From positions 5,070,242-5,134,241 of the forward strand of contig OX328097.1 in the NCBI GenBank assembly GCA_946811185.2: 64,000 nucleotides of DNA, read 5' to 3'. Positions within the stretch are counted from its first letter, which is position 1, and each line of letters begins with the position of its first letter. The notes beneath the pieces were generated by a model. It had not been told where the DNA came from, ran no database searches, and saw nothing but the letters and a program-made list of their open reading frames with translations. The stretch is from Hippopus hippopus. Its lineage: Eukaryota > Mollusca > Bivalvia > Cardiida > Cardiidae. The position numbers and the translations under genes are program-made. Of the stretch, positions 58,116 to 64,000 are shown in pieces.

Positions 58116-58499
58116 GTGTTAACAAACAAAAACACCCAGTTTTCATTAATCAACACTTTGAGCACCACTGACATGTGTATACGTTATCCAATGCCTCTGC
58201 TGTGCCTTACTGACTGCTGTACAAGTTATCAGAAATCTACCTGTATTCCTTGCTGACTTATACACACGCTGTTTGCACTTGGGCTTTATTCCTTAAGAGA
58301 CTTGTATGTCAGTCAGAAAAAGCCATTGTAGCACTTGTTTTCATTGGACAATACTGTATATAGGACAGATTAACTCAAAACCAATGAAAACAAGTTTTTA
58401 GAAATACTTCATTAATATATTACAGCAGTCTTTACTAAAAATAAATGTGTATTTGCTATTTTTAGATGCCTTTGTCTTTGGAATTTCCACAAGCTAAAT
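58116..58499. other. Probable left flank of the piggyBac element
   Basis: A TTAA (58119-58122) just after the BEL frame ends could be the target site. CTTGTTTTCATTGG (58337 region) is repeated inverted as CCAATGAAAACAAG (58382 region). Termini not proved. Confidence 0.4.
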
Positions 58500-60170
58500 A
58501 TGGCTTCAGGCAATGATTCGGATAGCACTGATTCTGATTTTAGTGGATTTTCTGAGAGAGATTTAGAGGAGAGAGTAAGGAGGAGTGATGGATCAAACAT
58601 TTCTGTATCTGATTCATCTTTTGTTTCATCAGACTCTGATGAATCAAGTGATGAACAGGCATCAACATGGTCTACAAATCTGAGAAGACCAAATGTTACA
58701 GTATTTAGCCAGAGAGTGGGAGCTTTGTTTGAGCTCACAGATGAGAAAAAAAGAGATAGACTTTTTCTTGAAATTCTTCCCTGTGTGTCTCATTGAAATG
58801 TTGGTGACAGAGACAAATAATTATGCTTCTCATTGCCTTCAAACCAAGGCTGACAAATTATGGACAGCGACAAATTACGAGATGATGGCGTTTATTGGGA
58901 TTCATTTTGTTATGTCAGTTCTTGCTGTGCCATCATAAAAGTTACGGTGGAGGTCAACCTGGCCTTTTGCTATCTCAAATGTCCGGCAGATAATGACTCG
59001 GACCCTTTTTGAGAAACTAACTAAATATTTTCATGTAAATGACACCAGTCAAAATCCAGCCCGAGGACAACCAGGAAATGACGAATTTTGCCACATAAGA
59101 CCACTGTTAGATACAGTATCCAAAACCTACCTTGAATATTATGGCCCTCACAAGGAACAATCTGTTGATGAGGGAATGATAGCTTTTAAATGTCGCCTTT
59201 CATTCAAGCAGTACCTTCCAGCAAAGCCTAAAAAATAAAAGTTTGGGAACGTGCAAGTCCACACACAATGGCTATGTCCACGAGTTCCAAATCTATACAG
59301 GAAAGCAAGTTCGTGGAGACAGGGAAGAAGGACTAGGTTCACGTGTTGTGAGGGACTTGACAAACGCCCGAAAAGGAAGATACCATATTATTTACATGGA
59401 CGATTTCTTTTCAAGCCCAGCCTTGTTTGAGAGCTTGCGCAAGGACAAGATTTATTGTCTTGGGACTGTGGGAGCAAATAGGAAGGGGATGCCAGTGGCG
59501 TAAAGATCTCTCTGCCTGAAAAACTGGGGTGACAGCGAGGTAATGCAAAAAGGAAATTTGATGGCCATGGCATGGAAGAACAAGAAGCTAGTCTACTACC
59601 TTACGACAAACACAGATCCAACAGAGCAACGAGAAGTGAGGCGACGTCAAAAAGATGGCTCTTATCGCCAAGTTCCAGACCCTTTAGTCTCTGAACTGTA
59701 CCATAAGTACATGTTTGGAGTTGACCTGGCAGACCAGAAAAGAATGCAGTACAGTACCTCCAGGAAAGCCATTAAGTGGTGGAAATATCCGTTCAGGTTC
59801 TGCTTTTATGTGGCAGTGGTCAGCTCCTTCATATGCTTCCAAGAGTTGCCAAATCACAAAAAATCAGCAAGAACAACAGAGAGATTAAAGTAAAGCAGCT
59901 GGATTTCAGGATAGCTCAGGCCCAGCAGTTCATTGGAGCATTTCGCGGTGCCAGGTACAGACAAATACCATCAAGCGTGGACACTTGTAGTAATGCGCAC
60001 TGGCCAGTAAAAACTGAAAAACCTAGGAGATGTCGTCAAAGGAGGGGAAGCAGCACAAAATTTCAATTGAGTGCAAGATCTGTGGAATCAGCCTCTGTGT
60101 TGACAGAAACTGCTTTTTTAAATACCATAAGGATAATCTTAAATGGAATAATTATGTCATAAAGTATTAT
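58500..60170 (+). pseudogene. piggyBac-type transposase (PGBD4-like), frameshifted
   Basis: Pieces in order: an acidic Ser/Asp-rich N terminus (58500-58793), a frame change to ETNNYASHCLQT, then MTRTLFEKLTKYFHVND (58993), SVDEGMIAFKCRLSFKQYLP with the first catalytic Asp, a stop after KPKK, YMDDFFSSPALFESL (second Asp), a stop after GMPVA, and MFGVDLADQKRMQY (third Asp). The C terminus is frameshifted; another frame gives a Cys-rich zinc-binding end (CKICGISLCVDRNC). A complete protein would be about 550-600 aa. At least four lesions, so inactive. Confidence 0.88.
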
Positions 60171-60519
60171 AAAGTGATTTTTAAATAGTTTATCAAACAG
60201 TTTTATTGGTTTGTTCTCATAAATGGAGGTTACTTTCTGTTATTTTGATAATTGTGGATTATTTCCTGTGTATATAAACTCTAGAATTAGTGAGGCATCA
60301 ATTAGAATCAGCAAAGGTAAGATTAGATTAAATTCATTATTAACAAATCAAAGTAAACAAGCAATGCACATGATGAGATCAGCTGATTATTGGATTTTAC
60401 TCTGCAGCACTAAGATTATCTCTGGAACTCGGCCTATACACTCTCTGCAGTAATCTGCCTAGCAGAATTTGTGTAGTGCTTTATCAGTATACACAGGCTA
60501 GTACTTTATGAGTTTTAAA
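60171..60519. other. Probable right flank of the piggyBac element
   Basis: AT-rich; one 76-codon frame (60223-60453) without recognisable features. A TTAA near 60516 is a possible right boundary. Confidence 0.35.
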
Positions 60520-60715
60520 CTAGAGCTGTCACTGAATGAGACTTAATACCCCCACCAGCGCTTTGACAGAAACAGGCAATTATTTGTACACAGACGGACA
60601 CACGGATGGACAAATGGACGGACAAACAGATGGACAAACGTCCGTACACACGGACAGACAGGCTGATTCCAGTATACCCCCGAAAACATTCGTTTTGCGG
60701 GGGTATAATAACAAA
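60520..60715 (+). repeat. Short dispersed repeat with GACGGACA tract
   Basis: Begins GAGCTGTCACTGAATGAGAC, has an impure (GGACAAACGGAT)-like tract, and ends CGAAAACATTCGTTTTGCG, a short stem. Probably a SINE-like element. Confidence 0.5.
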
Positions 60716-61530
60716 AACATTTTAGAGAAAGCAAAGAGATCAGATTTAAATTTCTTGGAAAGATCAGTTGACAGAGAACTTTGATATGGTTAAGAAACTT
60801 CTTTTGAACACCAAAAGCCAATTGACTAGGCAACCTGAACTGGATTTCAAGTATCCTCAAATTTTACAGAAATATGAGACAAAAGCCTACATATCTCATG
60901 TGACAGATCATTTAAGTGAATCATGGTATATTTGACACTTTCCTGTTATCAACCCAGATTGCCAAACAACAAAACTAAGGATAGTGTTTGATGCCTCAAG
61001 AAAACTGGGGGATTAGTTTTCAAATGATACTATTCACCTGGGTCCAACATTACAGAATGACCTACCTGACATTCTATTAAGATTCCGTAAACATTCTGTT
61101 GCAGTAACATGTGACATACAGGAAATGTACATAGAGACACTACCAGGAAGAATTTCCCCTGGCTGCTGAAACTATTTTGGATACCTACATGGATGACAGC
61201 ATGGACTCTGTAAAAAGTGAAAATGAGGGAAAAGAATTGTATCATCAATTGTCAGCAATGTCGGAGGCAGCAGGAATATTTGCACGAAAATGGCTCTCAA
61301 ATTCACCTAAGGTTTTAGGAAATATCCCTAAATTGGACAGAGCTCTAGATGCTGACTTAATGCTGGATCAATGACAGAAACTGTAAAACCTCTGGAGGTC
61401 TTGTGGCAAGCAGTTACGGACAATTTTAGATTTATGTTAAATCCAATAGAGCAAACTTTCATTCAATACCATGAAAGTATTATGAAACTATCCTTTGAAA
61501 AGAAATCATAAATAACTGAAACTGTCCTTT
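60716..61530 (+). pseudogene. BEL/Pao reverse-transcriptase fragment with YMDD, copy 2
   Basis: VINPDCQTTKLRIVFDASRK, then GPTLQNDLPDILLRF and VTCDIQEMY, and further on TYMDDSMDS (61171-61200), the YxDD catalytic box of reverse transcriptase, followed by AGIFARKWLSNSPKVLG. About 60 codons between VTCDIQEMY and YMDD are missing and stops are present. Confidence 0.82.
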
Positions 61531-61649
61531 GAGGTTAAGCAGGTGTGTATTTGTTTTTTTTCAATTACTGCTTTTCACTTAGATGATAGAACAGAGAATA
61601 AATGAAAGAAAACGTAAAAAATAATACTAATGTTATTTAAATCAACCGT

Positions 61650-61858
61650 CAAAACATAGGTAGCAGAGTGTTAGCCTCTCACATTAAAGGTTAAAGGTTC
61701 GACTCCTGTGATGAGCTGGGTCAACCACTGGAACCTTCCTCATCTTGGCGTGAGTACTGTTTAAGGTGTTAAGGTTTCCAGGAAGCAATCATCGAGAGTG
61801 ATTGATGAAAGTTGTGAGAGCTTGTTTCACAATCAATGTAAAATAAATAGGTTTAAAC
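61650..61858 (+). repeat. tRNA-derived SINE
   Basis: A-box-like TAGCAGAGTGTTAGCCTC and B box GGTTCGACTCC, then a 150-bp body. A different family from 914. Confidence 0.65.
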
Positions 61859-62870
61859 GAAACTAGTATGATAGAGATATGGGAATACGTTCAAGTTTTT
61901 GTGCAACCATCATGAGGCAGACAACCACAGGTCTGCGACAAAACCTCAAACCTTTTTTTTTTTTTGAAAACACATCAGTTAAAAAGTACTAATGAATGAA
62001 TGAATGTTGTTTTATATGGTGAGCTAGAAATGGCTTTTGAAAAAAAAAAAAAAAACCACATAATATAGGAAATGTAGTATATGTACATATATTATCTTAT
62101 TTGATGCAGCAGCTTTTTTGTAATTTTAGAGCAAGTATTCTATAGATGCTATATAGACCGGGATCCACCTGCACATCAATGTAGTTTGAGCTTTGTCTAC
62201 ATTTCTGCATAAGGTCTTTTTTCATATCCTGCATCCCCTTTGTTCCAACAATTTTGTTGAACTATATGTATCTCGTATGCACTTCATTACATTTTTTTTT
62301 CAAAAAAGCTACATTAATGTTTAATGTAATTATGTAACACACGTCTATGACGTCAGACTTGTTCTTATATATATCTTTAAATTCTGTATACATCCTGAAG
62401 AAGGCGTATGCCAAAACCTTGATAAAGAATGTTCAAAGAAACTTATACATGTTGTAATAGACTTATTTCCATTCATCATCAGCGAAAAAGGAATTCAGTT
62501 GGCAACATAGCCTATATTGGTTCCTTTATTCTGCAATGTTTTAAAAAGCTGTCTTATTATGGGCCCAAAGAAACTAAGACAAGACGTTAGCAAATTACCA
62601 TACAAATTATTGTAAAAACATGTACTTCTACATCCCTGCTGATGAAAACCTCAGAAAACATTTTGAGGACAGGTCAAGCTCCTTTGTAACAGACACTTAC
62701 TCCTTTCCAAAGGAAAATGTCAAAATCTTGAAAAACAATAATCACCTTTCCATACACTTTAGTCCTTTCAGTTACTTGAAATATGATTTGGTAGGCCTGT
62801 AAATAACTTTTTATGGTGATAGGCTAAGGATGATAATTCCATATAGTTGTTTTGTCAGCAACTTGATAGA
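61859..62870. other. Spacer, nothing firm
   Basis: Poly-A/poly-T runs and AT-rich DNA. CATCCTGAAGAAGGCGTATG resembles a motif seen next to some retroelements, but I could not assign it. Confidence 0.4.
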
Positions 62871-63096
62871 TTAAATCTTTACAAAGCAAAAATTTTTTAG
62901 AACTGTCCAAAGTATTTGCAGGTGATAAACTTCTATAAAATGTGCCTCAAATGATGTGATTTTTCCACGAAAGTGTAAAAAACATTGTGGGAAAAGGACA
63001 AAATGCTGGTAACCAGCATTTTCTCCTTTTTCTATAATGTTTTTCCTTTCTGTACAGGGTTGCTAAAACATGGGATTGTTTTGTAAAGGGCAAAAT
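62871..63096 (+). repeat. PAL-A MITE, full length
   Basis: TTAAATCTTTACAAAGC, core GCTGGTAACCAGCATTTTC, end GTTTTGTAAAGGGCAAAA. Lies just beyond the probable terminal exon at 63115. Confidence 0.8.
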
Positions 63097-63114
63097 ACTT
63101 GTACTACTAGACGA

Positions 63115-63237
63115 TCACACTTTGGCTTTAGCTTCTTTCCCTTGCCCTCCATCTTGTTTTGCATTTTTCTTCTCTTCCTCCTTGAATACTTTATCAAGAC
63201 GGTCATGCTCCGACTTCACCATCTTCCTCAGCTCATC
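63115..63237 (-). CDS. Candidate terminal coding exon of a minus-strand gene entering from the right
   Basis: On the minus strand the acceptor TTTTTACTTCAG is followed by 40 codons and TGA. The peptide begins DELRKMVKSEHDRLDKVF and ends with a lysine-rich tail GKEAKAKV. It is charged, probably helical, and built of unique sequence sandwiched between repeat copies. A possible poly(A) signal (TTTATT on the + strand, 62525-62530) lies downstream; the 3' UTR would then include a PAL-A copy. Upstream exons are outside the window. Protein not recognised. Confidence 0.55.
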   Translation of the reverse strand, partial: DELRKMVKSEHDRLDKVFKEEEKKNAKQDGGQGKEAKAKV

Positions 63238-63254
63238 CTGAAGTAAAAATTTCA

Positions 63255-63382
63255 AGCTGTCAAAACTTTAGACAGGTGAAAATTGAAAGCATTTGTAGAC
63301 ACCAAGTTTAACCTAATGTGCCTCAAATGGTAAGATTTGCCTATGAAAATGTAAGAAACATTGTGGGAAAAAAAACCAATAT
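63255..63382 (+). repeat. PAL-A MITE, left half
   Basis: AACTTTAGACAGGTGAAAATTG, GCATTTGTAGACACC, GAAACATTGTGGGAAAA, then unrelated sequence. Confidence 0.65.
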
Positions 63383-63509
63383 GCTGATTGGGCCTAGTTT
63401 GCCATCTGCAAAACAAGCAGCTGACAGCATTTAATTTGTTGACTATCAAGACTATCACAATCACCAGCACGTAGCAGATATTGGTGAAGGTAATGGCATT
63501 TTCTAGAGC

Positions 63510-63737
63510 TTAACTCATCAAAGTGCAAAATTTTAGTCTTTTCCAAATTCAAAACATTTGCAGATGACAAAATAAATTTAACTCAAAAACTGAAATTTGT
63601 TTTTGACAGGTAGAAAACAATATGGGAAAAGCAGAAATTGCTAGTTAGAAGCATTTTGTCTTTTTACATTATGTTTTCAAAAGCTTTTTCTCAGAATTAT
63701 GGTTGTTAAAACACAGTATTCTGTGGTCAAGGGTCTA
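63510..63737 (+). repeat. PAL-A MITE, full length, diverged
   Basis: TTAACTCATCAAAGTGC, CATTTGCAGATGACAAAA, decayed core, end CTGTGGTCAAGGGTCTAG. Confidence 0.75.
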
Positions 63738-63857
63738 GTCCTGAATTCTTACATTATCAAGTAGAAAAGCTGCTACACTTGCCTTTAACTTGTACTAACA
63801 AATACTTCAATTGTTTGTACACATAAGAAATATGTCATCTGTATGAACAATCATATA

Positions 63858-64000
63858 TGAGCCATGCTCTGGCAAAAGGGGAATTAATGCTTCTCTAAGA
63901 TTCATTATACTAAGCAAGACATGGCATAATTATGGACCCATAAAAATCCATCTTTTCTAAGAATTGTCTGACTTATGAAAAGTTTCGACCCATGTCAGCC
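63858..64000 (-). repeat. PAL-C MITE, cut by the window edge
   Basis: TGAGCCATGCTCTGGCAAAA to AAAAGTTTCGACCCATG; the hairpin would continue past the edge. Confidence 0.8.

Larger units (their letters stand above)
57149..61530 (+). mobile_element. BEL/Pao retrotransposon remnant, copy 2, interrupted by a piggyBac
   Basis: 57149-57870 matches the copy 1 gag start (e.g. AGTTTGGAAATGAAATTATC). 57912-58115 is a protease/RT linker. BEL sequence resumes at about 60716 with TTTTAGAGAAAGCAAAG and continues through RT to about 61530. The gap holds the piggyBac pseudogene and a small repeat. Confidence 0.75.

Noticed and set aside
58500..60170. A domesticated piggyBac gene
   Set aside because: All three catalytic Asp positions remain, but several frameshifts and stops break the frame and no introns explain them.
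62380..62440. Penelope-type retroelement 3' motif (CCTGAAGAAGGCG..), with a similar inverted stretch near 38640
   Set aside because: Too short and no reverse transcriptase or endonuclease sequence nearby.

Overview
This is a stretch of animal nuclear DNA: AT-rich, with small exons bounded by GT..AG introns, very dense in short transposable elements, and with no operons. The repeat content (tRNA-derived SINEs with ATCA-type tails, many hairpin MITEs, a tandem-repeat-bearing non-autonomous element, BEL/Pao and piggyBac remnants) suggests a mollusc, most likely a bivalve. That placement is inference from repeat style only.

The core is a head-to-tail pair of ABCG half-transporter genes on the + strand. 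Gene A (13058-27915) has 12 coding exons and joins in frame to 647 aa. Gene B (34602-45630) has 10 coding exons and joins in frame to 634 aa. Every exon phase agrees, both have Walker A, Q-loop, signature, Walker B and H-loop motifs followed by a membrane domain, and both resemble ABCG5 (sterol exporter) more than other ABCGs. Equivalent exons have identical lengths at most positions, so they are tandem duplicates. Gene B lacks two of gene A's introns. Gene A also carries a 210-bp tandem duplication of most of its exon 10.

Layout: 1-13,000 is gene-poor repeat DNA, with a probable minus-strand exon of an unseen gene at 623-691. 13,058-27,915 is ABCG5-like gene A. 27,916-34,601 is intergenic DNA with hairpin MITEs and a foldback element. 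34,602-45,630 is gene B. 46,427-47,308 is a decayed Tc1/mariner-type element. 47,880-48,562 is a large inverted repeat. 51,425-53,127 is a tandem-repeat element. 54,213-61,530 holds two decayed BEL/Pao retrotransposon copies, the second split by a decayed piggyBac-type transposon. At 63,115-63,237 there is a probable terminal exon of a minus-strand gene entering from the right.

Hairpin MITEs dominate the non-coding DNA. One family (PAL-A here, ends TTAACCCTTTACCA, centre a near-perfect palindrome) has about 37 full or partial copies in 64 kb. Others (PAL-B to PAL-F) add several dozen more. Many lie in introns, some within 30 bp of a splice acceptor or in the probable 3' UTR of gene A. I see no rRNA, functional tRNA, CRISPR or prokaryotic system. 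All coordinates come from reading by eye; repeat ends are approximate to about 5-20 bp.
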